This document shows positions 1 to 8,943 of a stretch of DNA of 57,611 nt, in pieces (positions within the stretch are counted from its first letter, which is position 1; each line of letters begins with the position of its first letter). Position numbers and translations under genes: made by a program. Below the pieces are notes generated by a model. The model ran no database searches. It was not told where the DNA came from and saw only the letters and a list, made by a program, of their open reading frames with translations. The stretch comes from Pseudomonadota bacterium (GTDB taxonomy: Bacteria; Pseudomonadota; Gammaproteobacteria; Steroidobacterales; Steroidobacteraceae), in NCBI GenBank assembly GCA_021792555.1, contig JAJYUL010000020.1:1-57611 (forward strand), read 5' to 3'.

Positions 1-672
1 CACGGCCGGCCGCCCGAGGAAGCGCTCGAGCGCGCCGGTCACGTGCGGAAAATTCCCGATGCCGACGAGCTCACCGGCCTCGTAGTAGGCGATCAGGTTG
101 CGCACCCAGGGGAAAATGGCGATGTCGGCGATGCTGTAGTCGCTCCCTGCCACCCAGGCGTGGCGGCCGAGCTGCTCCTCGAGCACCCCGAGCAGGCGCT
201 TCGCTTCGGCGACGTAGCGCTCGCGGGGCCGCTTGTCCTCGATGTCCCGGCCGGCGAAGCGGTGGAAGAAGCCGAGCTGGCCGAACATCGGGCCGATCCC
301 GCCCATCTGGAACATCAGCCACTCGATGACGGTGTAGCGCGCGGCGGGTCCGGTGGGCAGGAACTGTCCGGTCTTCTCCGCGAGGTACAGCAGGATCGCG
401 CCGGACTCGAACAGGGCGAGCGGCTCGCCGCCCGGTCCGTTCGGATCGAGGATGGCGGGTATCTTGCCGTTGGGATTGAGCGAGCGGAACTCGCTCGAGA
501 GCTGCTCCTGCCGTGCGAACTCGACGCGGTGCGCCTCGTAGGGCAGGCCGGTCTCCTCGAGCATGATGGAGACCTTCACGCCGTTCGGGGTCGGCAGCGA
601 GTACAGCTGCAGCCGCTCGGGGTGCCGGGCGGGCCATTTGCGGGTGATGGGAAAGGCGGCGCAATCGAGCAT
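1..672 (-). CDS. Glutathione S-transferase, YghU/Ure2-like (3' end cut by window edge)
   Basis: The minus-strand frame opens at ATG 672 and stays open to base 1, so the C-terminus lies outside the window; 224 codons are visible. The N-terminal thioredoxin fold is clear: LYSLPTPNGVKVSIMLEE near residue 22, then NPNGKIPAI and ESGAILLYLAEKTG, the glutathione-binding region of the YghU/YfcG/Ure2 group. A helical C-terminal domain follows (WVAGSDYSIADIAIFPWV). Members are cytosolic and act as glutathione transferases or disulfide reductases; the substrate cannot be read from sequence. It is divergent from the trehalase gene across about 170 bp. The frame was read directly by reverse-complementing the sequence. 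Confidence 0.88.
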   Translation of the reverse strand, partial: MLDCAAFPITRKWPARHPERLQLYSLPTPNGVKVSIMLEETGLPYEAHRVEFARQEQLSSEFRSLNPNGKIPAILDPNGPGGEPLALFESGAILLYLAEKTGQFLPTGPAARYTVIEWLMFQMGGIGPMFGQLGFFHRFAGRDIEDKRPRERYVAEAKRLLGVLEEQLGRHAWVAGSDYSIADIAIFPWVRNLIAYYEAGELVGIGNFPHVTGALERFLGRPAV

Positions 673-842
673 GGCGGCTCCCGGTGCTGCGGCGCGCCAG
701 TGCAGCGCGCATGGCGGGGCTGCTTAGCGTGAGCGCCGCGCCGGGTCGGCGCAAGTCCGGGGGCGCTGCCGGCCGCCTTGCGGGGCGCTACCCGCGAGGC
801 CATCATGCCCTTTCGTTTTCACGGACACACGGGGGACCGGCC

Positions 843-2501
843 ATGGGACGCGCTTGCAGAGCGACGCTTTGTGCACTGGCGCTGACGATCGCCGCGTCGG
901 TCCATGCGGCCCCGATCGTGCCCGAAGCGGGCTTGAGCGAGCGCACGCTCGCTTACATTCAGCGCGCCTGGGGCACGCTCACCCGCTCGGCCACCGAGTG
1001 CGCCTCCTACCCGAGCGGGCCGCATCAGCGCCGCCGGGTGCTGTACCTGCCGAAAGACCTGCGCATGCCCACGGCCGTGCGCGAGCTGCAGGCCCGCTGC
1101 CACGTCACCGTGCTGCGTCTGCCGGCGCGCATCGCCGAGCTCGGCAGCGTGCAGCCCGCGGCGCTGCCGCGGCAGGGGCTGCTCTATCTGCCGCACCCCT
1201 ACGTCGTGCCGGGCGGGTTTTTCAACGAGATGTTCGGCTGGGACAGCTACTTCATCGAGCTCGGCCTGCTGGCCGACCACCACGCTGCGCTCGCGCGCGG
1301 CATCGTCGACAATTTTCTCTTCGAGGTCAGGCATTACGGCGCGGTGCTCAACGCCAACGGCACTTTTTCCCTGACGCGCTCGCAGCCGCCCTTTCTCGGC
1401 GAGATGATCCGCACCCTGCTTGCTGATCCGGCGGCCTTTCCGAACCCGGCCGCGGCCACTGTCTGGCTGCGGCACGCCTATCCGCTCGCGGTGAAGGATT
1501 ATTCCACCTGGGAGCGCCCCGAGCAGCTCGCCGGCCGCACCGGTCTTGCGCGCTACTTCGACTACGGCGGACCTCAGCCTGCGATCGAGCTGCGCACCGC
1601 CACGTATTACCGGGGCGTCATCCGCTTCCTCCTCGCGCATCCTGCGCAGAACCGCGGCTATCTGGTCCGCTCGCCGCTGCATCCGTCGGCGCCCGAGGCA
1701 GCCCGGCTCGCGCAGGTGAGCTGCGACATGCGCGCCTCGCGCGTCTGCGCGCAGGCCTGGTACGGCGGCTACCGGCTCACCGGCAAGTTCTACCGGGGCG
1801 ACCGGGCGATGCGCGAGTCCGGGTTCGACACCACCTTCCGCTTCGGTCCCTACAGCGGCTCGACGATCGATTACGCGCCGGTGGGGCTGAACAGTCTGCT
1901 GTACCGCTATGCGCTCGATCTCGCCGCGTTTGCCCGGCGTCTCGGCAACAGCGCGGCCGCGGGCCGCTGGGCCGCGGCCGCCGCCGCGCGCAAGCGGGCG
2001 ATCAATACCTATCTCTGGAATCCCCGGCTGGGGCAGTACACCGACTACGACTTCGTGACGCACAAACGCTCCTACTACGCGTTCATCACGACGTTCTACC
2101 CGCTGTGGGCCGGGGCCGCCTCGCGCGCGCAGGCGCGTGCGGTGCGCGACAACCTGCCGCTGTTCGAGCGCAGAGGGGGGCTGCAGACCAGCGATTACGC
2201 GAGCGGCGCGCAGTGGGATGCCCCGTTCGGCTGGGCGCCGACCAACTGGCTGGCGGTGGCCGGCCTCGAGGCCTACGGCTATCGGGCCGCTGCGCGCCGC
2301 ATCGCCGGGAAATTCGTCGCCACCGTCGATCGGGGCTTCGCGCACGACGGCACGATCCGCGAGAAATACAACATGGCCACCGGCAGCGCCCAGGTCAGGA
2401 TCACCGCAGGCTACACCGAGAACGAGATCGGCTTCGGCTGGACCAACGGGGTGTACGTGAAGATGTGGCAGCTGCTCCATGCGCGCGCAGGCGCGCACTG
2501 A
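843..2501 (+). CDS. treA: Periplasmic alpha,alpha-trehalase (GH37)
   Basis: Hydrolyses trehalose to two glucose molecules in the periplasm. The frame extends upstream, but ATG 843 gives a typical signal peptide (LCALALTIAASVHA, cleaved before APIV) and a 552-residue protein, close to the 565 of E. coli TreA. Both family signatures are present: PGGFFNEMFGWDSYF near residue 121 and QWDAPFGWAP near 456. The catalytic Asp sits in ESGFDTTFRFG near 323 and the catalytic Glu in REKYNM near 506. The gene stands alone, convergent with uppP. The upstream extension in the same frame is a GC-rich shadow. Confidence 0.93.
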   Translation: MGRACRATLCALALTIAASVHAAPIVPEAGLSERTLAYIQRAWGTLTRSATECASYPSGPHQRRRVLYLPKDLRMPTAVRELQARCHVTVLRLPARIAELGSVQPAALPRQGLLYLPHPYVVPGGFFNEMFGWDSYFIELGLLADHHAALARGIVDNFLFEVRHYGAVLNANGTFSLTRSQPPFLGEMIRTLLADPAAFPNPAAATVWLRHAYPLAVKDYSTWERPEQLAGRTGLARYFDYGGPQPAIELRTATYYRGVIRFLLAHPAQNRGYLVRSPLHPSAPEAARLAQVSCDMRASRVCAQAWYGGYRLTGKFYRGDRAMRESGFDTTFRFGPYSGSTIDYAPVGLNSLLYRYALDLAAFARRLGNSAAAGRWAAAAAARKRAINTYLWNPRLGQYTDYDFVTHKRSYYAFITTFYPLWAGAASRAQARAVRDNLPLFERRGGLQTSDYASGAQWDAPFGWAPTNWLAVAGLEAYGYRAAARRIAGKFVATVDRGFAHDGTIREKYNMATGSAQVRITAGYTENEIGFGWTNGVYVKMWQLLHARAGAH

Positions 2502-2524
2502 GCGCAGCCTCCCGGCCTCAGTGC
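2495..2524. terminator. Hairpin spanning both stop codons of treA and uppP
   Basis: Arms GCACTGAG (2495-2502) and CTCAGTGC (2517-2524) form a perfect 8-bp stem. It contains the TGA of treA (2499-2501) and the TGA of uppP on the minus strand (2518-2520). There is no T-tract, so intrinsic termination is not assured; it may stabilise 3' ends or separate the two convergent transcripts. Confidence 0.35.
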
Positions 2525-3417
2525 AGGAACCCGAAGCCGACGCCGGCGAGCAGCACGATGCCGAGTACGAGGCGGTACCACACGAACAGCCAGGTGGTGC
2601 GCTTCTCGAGGTAGTGCAGCAGCCAGTAGATGGCGAAGAACGCCGTCACGCTCGCCACCACGAGCCCGACGAGCAGCGTCTCCCAGCCCGAGGAGCTCAG
2701 GCCCGCCTTGAGCAGCTCGTATATCTCCAGGCCGCCGGCGAGCACGATCGCCGGCAGCCCGAGCAGGAACGAGTAGCGTGCGGCGGTCTCGCGCTCCATG
2801 CCGCAATAAAGCGCCGCGGTCAGCGTCGCGCCCGAGCGCGATACGCCGGGTACCAGCGCAAAGGCCTGCGCCAGGCCCACCCAGATGCCGTCGCGCAGCG
2901 TCAGCTCGCCGAACTTGCGTGTGTGGCGCGCATAGCGCTCGGCGAGCGCCAGCAGCAGCGACATCACGATGCAGGCGATGCCGATCACCGTGAGGTTGCG
3001 CATGGGGGAGTGGCACGCATTCAGCACGAAGCGCAGCAGCAGCCCGCAGATGCCGATCGGTATGGTGCCGATGATGATCCCGAGCAGCATGCGCGAGTCG
3101 GTGGAGCTGAAATCGCGCGTGCGCAGCGAGCCGACCCCCGAGGCGAGCAGGCGCACGATGTCGCGCCAGAAGTAAGTCACCACCGCGAGCAGACTGGCGA
3201 GCTGCATCGCCGCTGAGAATGCCGAGCCCGGGTCCTGCCAGCCGAGCATGGCCGGGATGATGCGCAGATGCGCGGTGCTGCTGATCGGCAGCAGCTCGCT
3301 GATGCCCTGCACCACCCCGAGAATGGCGATCTGCCCCCAGGTGAAGTGCGCGAAGCTGACGTCGATGGCGTGCAGATGGCTGCAGGCTCCGGCGGCGTGC
3401 GGGGCGGAACTGGACAT
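2518..3417 (-). CDS. uppP: Undecaprenyl-diphosphatase (UppP/BacA family)
   Basis: Integral inner-membrane phosphatase that recycles undecaprenyl diphosphate to the monophosphate lipid carrier used for peptidoglycan, O-antigen and capsule synthesis. The two diagnostic motifs are present: GVVQGISELLPISSTAHL near the N-terminus (E-rich/SS motif) and PGVSRSGATLTAALYCGM in the middle. Multiple hydrophobic segments match the family topology. ATG 3417 gives 299 residues; a TTG start at 3453 in the same frame would add 12 residues, and the ribosome-binding site is weak for both. Functionally it supports the polysaccharide genes at 41-57 kb through the shared lipid carrier. Confidence 0.93.
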   Translation of the reverse strand: MSSSAPHAAGACSHLHAIDVSFAHFTWGQIAILGVVQGISELLPISSTAHLRIIPAMLGWQDPGSAFSAAMQLASLLAVVTYFWRDIVRLLASGVGSLRTRDFSSTDSRMLLGIIIGTIPIGICGLLLRFVLNACHSPMRNLTVIGIACIVMSLLLALAERYARHTRKFGELTLRDGIWVGLAQAFALVPGVSRSGATLTAALYCGMERETAARYSFLLGLPAIVLAGGLEIYELLKAGLSSSGWETLLVGLVVASVTAFFAIYWLLHYLEKRTTWLFVWYRLVLGIVLLAGVGFGFLH

Positions 3418-3565
3418 GGGCAGGCTCGTCTCTCTGGGGCTGCGAAACGGCAAAGACTGTCAGAACCGCGCCGGCCGGTCAAAGGGGGATCGGGCGCGCC
3501 GCGGGGGGCGGGAAGCGGCTCGCGCCGGAATGCGCTATGGTTCAGCTTTTTTTGGGGAGCGCTCC

Positions 3566-6500
3566 ATGGCTCTTACCGGCTCACCTCATCGCCCGGGCGC
3601 GCTCTCGCGCGCCCTGAGCGGCCTGTGCCTGCTGCTCGCCGCCGCCGCGTTCGCGCGCGCCCGCGCGGCCGATCCGCCGAATGTGCCGTTTCCGCCCTCC
3701 GCGCCGCTCGCCGCGAGCGGTCCGCTGCCGCCGAGCGCTTACGCCGAGATGCGCTGGCGGCTCATCGGCCCGTTCCGCGGCGGCTGGGCGACCATGGCGG
3801 CCGGCGTGCCGACCGAACCCAACACGTTCTACATCGGCACCGCCGGCGGCGGGGTGTGGAAGACCGTGGATGCGGGGCGCACCTGGCACTCCGTCGGGGG
3901 GAATCTGCCGCCGGCGATCGGCGCGATCGCAGTGGCGCCCTCGGCGCCGCAGACGATCTACGTCGGCACCGGCCAGGTCGCGCCGCGCTACGACGTGGGG
4001 GCCGGACGCGGGGTGTTCAAATCGACCGACGGCGGGCGCACCTGGCACTACGTGGGCCTGCGCGCCACGCGCTACATCGGGCGGATCTGGATCGATCCGA
4101 ACAATGCGAACGTGGTGGTGGTCGCCGCCATGGGCCACCTCTACGGCCCGAACCGTGAGCGCGGGATCTACCGCACCACCGACGGCGGGCGCACCTGGCA
4201 GCACGTCCTGTACATCAACGACAAGACCGGTGTCGTCGATCTGGCCGCCGATCCGACCCATCCGAACCTGCTGTACGCGGCGGCCTGGCAGATGCGCGAC
4301 TGGCCCTGGCTCGATTATTTCGAGCCGCACGGCGGGCCCGGCAGCGGCATTTACCGCTCCACCGACGGCGGCAAGACCTGGACGCGCCTTGCCGGCGGGG
4401 GCTGGCCAAGCGGCCCGCTCGGGCGCATCGGGCTCGCCGTGACTCACACGGCGCAGGGCACGCGCATCTACGCGACGGTCGAGTCGCACACCGAGGGCGG
4501 CATCTGGCGCTCCGATGACGGCGGGGCGCACTGGCAGCGGGTCAACGACGAGGAGGACGTGTTCGGCAACTGGTATTTCTCCCGGCTCACGGTCGATCCG
4601 GTCGATCCGAACGTGGTGTTCTCGGCCGGGCAGTCGATCCGCCGCTCCACCGACGGCGGGCGCACCTGGCACATCATCAAGGGCGCACCGGGCGGCGATG
4701 ATTACCACTTCGTGTGGATCAATCCGCTGCACCCGAATCACTGGATCACCGCCTCCGACCAGGGCGCGGTGGTCACGGTCGACGGCGGCCGCAGCTGGAG
4801 CAGCTGGTACAACCAGCCGACCGGCCAGTTCTACCACCTGGCCGCCGATGACCGCTTCCCGTACTGGATCTACAGCGGGCAGCAGGACAGCGGCTCGGTG
4901 GGCGCGGCGAGCCGCAGCGACTACGGCTCGCTCACCTGGCGCGACTGGCATCCCGTCGGCGGCGATGAGCGCGACTACATGGTGCCCGATCCGGCCAACC
5001 CGGACCTGGTGTTCGGCAGCGGGCTCGGCGGGCGCGTGTCCCGCTGGAACGCGCGCACCGGCCAGGTGGCCAATGTCTCCCCGTATCCCATCGTCAGCTA
5101 TGGGGCGGCGCCTCTGAAGGTCAAGTACCGCTACGGCTGGGTCACGCCCCTGGTGTTCACCCCGACCCAGCCCTACGCGCTGCTGCTCGGCGCGCAGGTG
5201 CTCATCCAGTCGATGAACCTCGGCAAGACCTGGAAGGTCATCTCCCCGGACCTGACCGGCAAGATTCCCGGCACGCGCGGCTGCACGGCCGCCGCGCGCG
5301 GGGAGCTGGCGCGCGCGTGCGGCTTCGGGGTGATCAGCGCGATCGGCCCCTCGCCGCTGAAGTCGGGGGAAATCTGGGTCGGCACCGACAGCGGCATGGT
5401 GCAGCTGACGCGCGATGACGGCGCGCACTGGATCAACGTCACTCCGCCGCAATTGCGGCCCTGGGAGAAGGTGAGCTCGATCAGCCCGTCGGCGCTCGAC
5501 CCGGGCACCGCCTACGTGTCGATCGACGATCAGCGTCAGGACAACTTCCACCCCTACATCTTTCGCACGCACGACTACGGGGCGAGCTGGACCGAGATCG
5601 ACACCGGGCTGCCCGCCGATGAGCCGGTCTCGGTGGTGCGCGCCGATCCGGTGCGCGCCGGGCTGCTCTACGCCGGCACGACCGACGGGGTGTTCGTGTC
5701 CTTCGATGACGGCGCGCACTGGCAGTCGCTCAAGCTCAATCTGCCCAATGCCTGGGTGAAGGACCTGCTCGTGCACGACGATGATCTGATCGCGGCCACG
5801 CAGGGGCGCGCGATCTGGGTCCTCGATGATCTGACGCCGCTGCGGCAGCTCTCGGCAGCCGTGCTGGCCTCGCCCGCGCACCTGTTCGCCCCGGAGCCGG
5901 CCTGGCGCGTGCATCCGAACAACAACCGCGACACGCCGCTGCCGCCGGGCACGCCGCAGGGCCAGAACCCCCCGGCGGGCGCGATCATCGATTACTGGCT
6001 CGGGCCGCACATCAGCGGTCCGGTGAGCCTATCGATCTATGACTTCAAGGGCCAGCTGGTGCGCCGCTTCCGCTCCGACGCCCCGCCGCAGCCGATTCAC
6101 GCGGACCGCTACTTCGCCAAGGCCTGGCTGAAACCCGCCCAGCGGCTCTCCGGGGCCCCGGGCATGCACCGCTTCGTGTGGAACCTGCGCTATGCGCGCC
6201 CGCCGGCGATCTCCTACCGCTACAGCATGCACGCGGTGTGGGGCGAGAACACCCCGACCGAGGTGGACGGACCGTTCGTGCTGCCGGGCATCTACAGCCT
6301 GGTGCTCAGCGCCGGCGGGCAGGAGTACCGCGCGCCGCTGGTGGTGCGCCTCGATCCGCGCGAGCACGTCAGCCGGGCCGACCTGCGGGCGCTGCTGAAG
6401 TACAGCCAGACCATCGATGGCGCTCTGGCGCGGCTGAAGGCGCTGTACGACGCAGCCCATCCGGTCTACCAGCGGCTCGTCATGCTCCAGGCGCGCATTG

Positions 6501-6805
6501 CCTCGGGCAAGGCGCCGCGGCGCCTCGCCGCGCCGGTCAGGCAACTGCTGGGGCAGACCTCCGGCAAAGGGCCGGGCGGGCTGCTCACGCTCAACCGCCG
6601 CCTGAGCGCGCTCGAGGCCGATGCGGAGTCGGCGGACTTCCCACCCACCGCGGCCGATAAGCACGTACTGAAGATCCTGCTCGGGAGCCTCGCTGCGGCG
6701 ATGGGGCGCTGGCACGGCACGGTGGGGCGGATCGCGCGGCTGAACGGAGAGCTGCACCGTGCGGGAATCGCTCCGATTGCGGTGCCGCCGGTGCGCGCTC
6801 TGTGA
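3566..6805 (+). CDS. Exported Asp-box (BNR/sortilin-like) beta-propeller protein
   Basis: Predicted secreted protein of 1079 residues. ATG 3566 follows a GGGGAGC ribosome-binding site and begins a signal peptide (LSGLCLLLAAAAFARARA, then ADPP). The body carries at least seven Asp-box repeats of the form S-x-D-x-G-x-T-W: KTVDAGRTWHS, KSTDGGRTWHY, RTTDGGRTWQH, RSTDGGKTWTR, RSDDGGAHWQR, RSTDGGRTWHI and VTVDGGRSWSS, with further ones after residue 600. These build seven- or ten-bladed propellers of the sortilin/VPS10 and xyloglucanase type. The last 250 residues lack repeats and look like a beta-sandwich plus a helical tail. Such proteins are often labelled glycosyl hydrolases, but I see no catalytic signature, so function is open. 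Confidence 0.85.
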   Translation: MALTGSPHRPGALSRALSGLCLLLAAAAFARARAADPPNVPFPPSAPLAASGPLPPSAYAEMRWRLIGPFRGGWATMAAGVPTEPNTFYIGTAGGGVWKTVDAGRTWHSVGGNLPPAIGAIAVAPSAPQTIYVGTGQVAPRYDVGAGRGVFKSTDGGRTWHYVGLRATRYIGRIWIDPNNANVVVVAAMGHLYGPNRERGIYRTTDGGRTWQHVLYINDKTGVVDLAADPTHPNLLYAAAWQMRDWPWLDYFEPHGGPGSGIYRSTDGGKTWTRLAGGGWPSGPLGRIGLAVTHTAQGTRIYATVESHTEGGIWRSDDGGAHWQRVNDEEDVFGNWYFSRLTVDPVDPNVVFSAGQSIRRSTDGGRTWHIIKGAPGGDDYHFVWINPLHPNHWITASDQGAVVTVDGGRSWSSWYNQPTGQFYHLAADDRFPYWIYSGQQDSGSVGAASRSDYGSLTWRDWHPVGGDERDYMVPDPANPDLVFGSGLGGRVSRWNARTGQVANVSPYPIVSYGAAPLKVKYRYGWVTPLVFTPTQPYALLLGAQVLIQSMNLGKTWKVISPDLTGKIPGTRGCTAAARGELARACGFGVISAIGPSPLKSGEIWVGTDSGMVQLTRDDGAHWINVTPPQLRPWEKVSSISPSALDPGTAYVSIDDQRQDNFHPYIFRTHDYGASWTEIDTGLPADEPVSVVRADPVRAGLLYAGTTDGVFVSFDDGAHWQSLKLNLPNAWVKDLLVHDDDLIAATQGRAIWVLDDLTPLRQLSAAVLASPAHLFAPEPAWRVHPNNNRDTPLPPGTPQGQNPPAGAIIDYWLGPHISGPVSLSIYDFKGQLVRRFRSDAPPQPIHADRYFAKAWLKPAQRLSGAPGMHRFVWNLRYARPPAISYRYSMHAVWGENTPTEVDGPFVLPGIYSLVLSAGGQEYRAPLVVRLDPREHVSRADLRALLKYSQTIDGALARLKALYDAAHPVYQRLVMLQARIASGKAPRRLAAPVRQLLGQTSGKGPGGLLTLNRRLSALEADAESADFPPTAADKHVLKILLGSLAAAMGRWHGTVGRIARLNGELHRAGIAPIAVPPVRAL

Positions 6806-6813
6806 GCCTTGCG

Positions 6814-6869
6814 CGCGCATCCGCGGCGCTGCGGATGCGCGTGCCGGAGCGCCGGGCGGCGCTTCCGGC
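6814..6869. terminator. Two back-to-back hairpins between convergent genes
   Basis: First hairpin: GCGCATCCGC (6815-6824) pairs perfectly with GCGGATGCGC (6831-6840) around a 6-nt loop, extended by C6814-G6841. Second hairpin: GCCGGAGCGCC (6843-6853) pairs with 6858-6869 around GGGC with one bulged T at 6863. They fill the gap between the stop of the propeller gene (6805) and the stop of the DUF3443 gene (6884). No T-run follows, so they are probably Rho-independent-like 3' barriers or mRNA-stabilising structures. Confidence 0.45.
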
Positions 6870-6883
6870 GGCGTCTCAATCGT

Positions 6884-8158
6884 TCAATACGCGAAATACG
6901 GTCCGTTGCCGCCGCTCGTGAGCGCACCGTAGAACGCGACGTACACGTTGCGTCCGAAGAAAAACGGCAGGCCGAAGTCGAACGAGCAGACGCTCGCCTT
7001 GTTGGGGCAGAAGGCCGACTGGTTGCCGGCGTTCGCGCCGATGTCATCGAAGACCGTATTGGTCGAATACTGATGAAACAGCGTGCCGGCATTGGCGATG
7101 GTGAAGTTCACGACGGACTGCACGCCGTTCTGCCCGAGGTTGGTCGCCGAGAGCTCGAGCGTCGTGCTCGGACAGTACCAGTTGCCCTGGCTGAGGCAGC
7201 TGTCCGGGATGGAGTTGTCGGTGAAGTAATAGGCGTTCGAGCCGGTGTCGAGGAACGAGTAGGGCAGTGCCTGGCCGTTGTAGGTCGTGCTGATGTCGCC
7301 GTAATTGTTGGCCGTGAGCACGGTCTGTGCGGTCAGCGTGTTGTTGCCCTCCGTGCCGATGCCGAAGACCAGCGAGCCGGTGATCGCGGCGGCGGTGCCC
7401 GAGGGGCCGAGCGGGGGCAGCTCCACGATCACCCCATTGTTGTCGGTCTGGAAATCCACCACCGGATCGGTCACCTGTTCGGCGACGGGCAGCATCGTCT
7501 GCTGGCAGCCCGAGGCCGTGCAGGCGTAGTAGTAGCCGTTGCTCACCTGAGTGGCGCAGGCCGAGCCGCAGTCCTGGGCGAACGGGCCGACGCCGAGGAT
7601 GCCGTTCGCCCCAAAGGTCGACACCGTGTCCTCCTGCGTGCCCGTGCCCGCGCAGGCGCTCGGGACGGTCGAGTAATTCGGGTCGCCGATCACCTGGACC
7701 GGGACGTTCTGCGCCGTTTCGCTGCTGACTTCCACATCGGCGGTGTCGACCGGTCCCCAGCTGTAGCCGTCGACGAACTGCGTGCACTCGGCGACCGGGT
7801 TGCCGTTGACCGTCTCCTGCGGCAGCGCGAGGGAGAACGGATTGCCCGCGGTGTCGGTGGCGTCGGCGAGGATCCGCAGTCCGTAGGAGCCGCTGTCGAC
7901 CTCGATGTGCTCGAAGGTCTGGCACAGCGTCGTGCCCGGCTGGCACACGGTGACCGTGATGTAGGGGATGTCCACGGAGTTGCCGTTCGGGCCGGCATCG
8001 ACGGTCATGGTGACCACGTTCGGTCCGGAGGTGACGATGGTCTGTCCGCCGCCGCTGCCCGTGCCCGTGGAGGCCGCGACGTTCGAGCTGCCGCCGCCGC
8101 CGCAGCCGGATATGGCGAGCACGATCAGGACGAGACCGACGAGCGGGGTCTTACGCAC
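6884..8158 (-). CDS. DUF3443 family lipoprotein
   Basis: Predicted outer-surface or periplasmic lipoprotein of 424 residues with function unknown. GTG 8158 is preceded by GAGG at a good distance. The signal peptide LVGLVLIVLAISGC ends in a lipobox (AISG before Cys), followed by a glycine/serine linker. The mature part has DUF3443 features: VTMTVDAGPNGNSVDIPYI near residue 50, FEHIEVDSGSYGLRIL near 85, and many cysteines (CTASGCQ, CAGTGTQ) suggesting disulfides. The VDSGS segment and overall layout recall pepsin-like folds, but I would not assign protease activity. It is downstream of a DUF2844 gene on the same strand, 18 nt away, so the two are co-transcribed. Confidence 0.82.
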   Translation of the reverse strand: MRKTPLVGLVLIVLAISGCGGGGSSNVAASTGTGSGGGQTIVTSGPNVVTMTVDAGPNGNSVDIPYITVTVCQPGTTLCQTFEHIEVDSGSYGLRILADATDTAGNPFSLALPQETVNGNPVAECTQFVDGYSWGPVDTADVEVSSETAQNVPVQVIGDPNYSTVPSACAGTGTQEDTVSTFGANGILGVGPFAQDCGSACATQVSNGYYYACTASGCQQTMLPVAEQVTDPVVDFQTDNNGVIVELPPLGPSGTAAAITGSLVFGIGTEGNNTLTAQTVLTANNYGDISTTYNGQALPYSFLDTGSNAYYFTDNSIPDSCLSQGNWYCPSTTLELSATNLGQNGVQSVVNFTIANAGTLFHQYSTNTVFDDIGANAGNQSAFCPNKASVCSFDFGLPFFFGRNVYVAFYGALTSGGNGPYFAY

Positions 8159-8176
8159 GGAGAACCTCGTTACGGA

Positions 8177-8656
8177 TCAATGAAGATCGGAGATCGTCAC
8201 GTTCGGCGGCAGGAGCGACGGAACGTACGCGACGCCGAAGAAAAAGCGCATGTGTCCGCCGGCATGCACGACGAGCTGCGGGGTGCGCAGCTGGACGTGG
8301 TCGTGGCCGAGGCCGGCCTGCTGGTGCTTCTCGGCGCTCTTGAGCATTGCGAAATAGGTGCTGCCGAGGGTCTGGGCGAGGTTCGGCATCACCGGGCCGC
8401 GCCAGCTCACCGCGAAGACGATGCCCGCCGGGGAGATGAATTCCTTGACGACGGTGCCCTCGGGGGTGGTGATCTCATCGACCTGATAGCCGGCTCCCGC
8501 GCTGTGGCGGATCTGGCCCTTCATGTGCAGCTGATCGGCCGCGACCGAGGTGGCCCGTTCCCCGAGGGAGGCCCGGGCGGCAATGACGGCGGCGGGGGAG
8601 CAGAGCAGCCCGGCGCACGCGAGTGCGGCGGCGGTGGCAGCTGGAATACGGTTCAT
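8177..8656 (-). CDS. DUF2844 family exported protein
   Basis: 159 residues, start ATG 8656. A signal peptide (AATAAALACAGLLCSPAAVIA) is followed by a small domain with ASLGERATSV, YQVDEITTPEGTVVKEFISPAGIVFAVSWRGP and HDHVQLRTPQLVVHAGGHM. This combination is what I recognise as DUF2844; the family commonly sits next to DUF3443, as here (18-nt gap). The location is probably periplasmic. The molecular role is not established; the tight pairing suggests that the two exported proteins act together. Confidence 0.8.
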   Translation of the reverse strand: MNRIPAATAAALACAGLLCSPAAVIAARASLGERATSVAADQLHMKGQIRHSAGAGYQVDEITTPEGTVVKEFISPAGIVFAVSWRGPVMPNLAQTLGSTYFAMLKSAEKHQQAGLGHDHVQLRTPQLVVHAGGHMRFFFGVAYVPSLLPPNVTISDLH

Positions 8657-8774
8657 GGCGGGACTATAGCGGAAGCACCCCTGCTCACTTAAACGAATTG
8701 TGCCGCCCGGCGGTATACGTGATCTCCCTCAGGGCAACGATGCGGCAGCGGATGCGCTCGGGCGGACGGCCCGA

Positions 8775-8803
8775 TGGACATCAGGCGCGCTGTCCGCTAG
8801 GAT
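8775..8803 (+). promoter_or_regulatory. Sigma70 promoter of tRNA-Asp with GC-rich discriminator
   Basis: TGGACA (8775-8780), 17-nt spacer, TAGGAT (8798-8803). The predicted start lies about 10 nt upstream of the mature tRNA. The bases after the -10 are GCGCGCCCC, the G+C-rich discriminator typical of stringently controlled stable-RNA promoters. Confidence 0.65.
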
Positions 8804-8819
8804 GCGCGCCCCTTCCGGT

Positions 8820-8896
8820 GGAGCGGTAGTTCAGCTGGTTAGAATACCGGCCTGTCACGCCGGGGGTCGCGGGTTCGAGTCCCGTCCGCTCCGCCA
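8820..8896 (+). tRNA. tRNA-Asp (anticodon GTC)
   Basis: 77 nt including an encoded CCA end. The acceptor stem GGAGCGG pairs with CCGCTCC, the D-arm contains AGTTCAGCTGGTTAGA, the anticodon loop is CTGTCAC with anticodon GTC, and the T-arm has GGGTTCGAGTCCC. It is nearly identical to the E. coli tRNA-Asp I remember. A promoter lies just upstream and a terminator about 50 nt downstream, so it appears to be a single-gene transcription unit. Confidence 0.97.
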
Positions 8897-8943
8897 GATC
8901 CCCCCTTGTTTCAGGGTGCGGCCAAAGGCCGCCAAGAGCTGTA

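Noticed and set aside
71-754. 227-codon minus frame at the left end
   Set aside because: Arg/Pro-rich shadow; the GST frame on the same strand, offset by one base, gives clear homology text.
819-2498. 559-codon frame antisense to trehalase
   Set aside because: Same GC-shadow effect; the plus strand carries both trehalase signatures.
3581-6010. 809-codon frame antisense to the propeller gene
   Set aside because: Shadow frame from high GC; Arg/Ala/Gly-rich, no domain, and the plus-strand gene is unambiguous.
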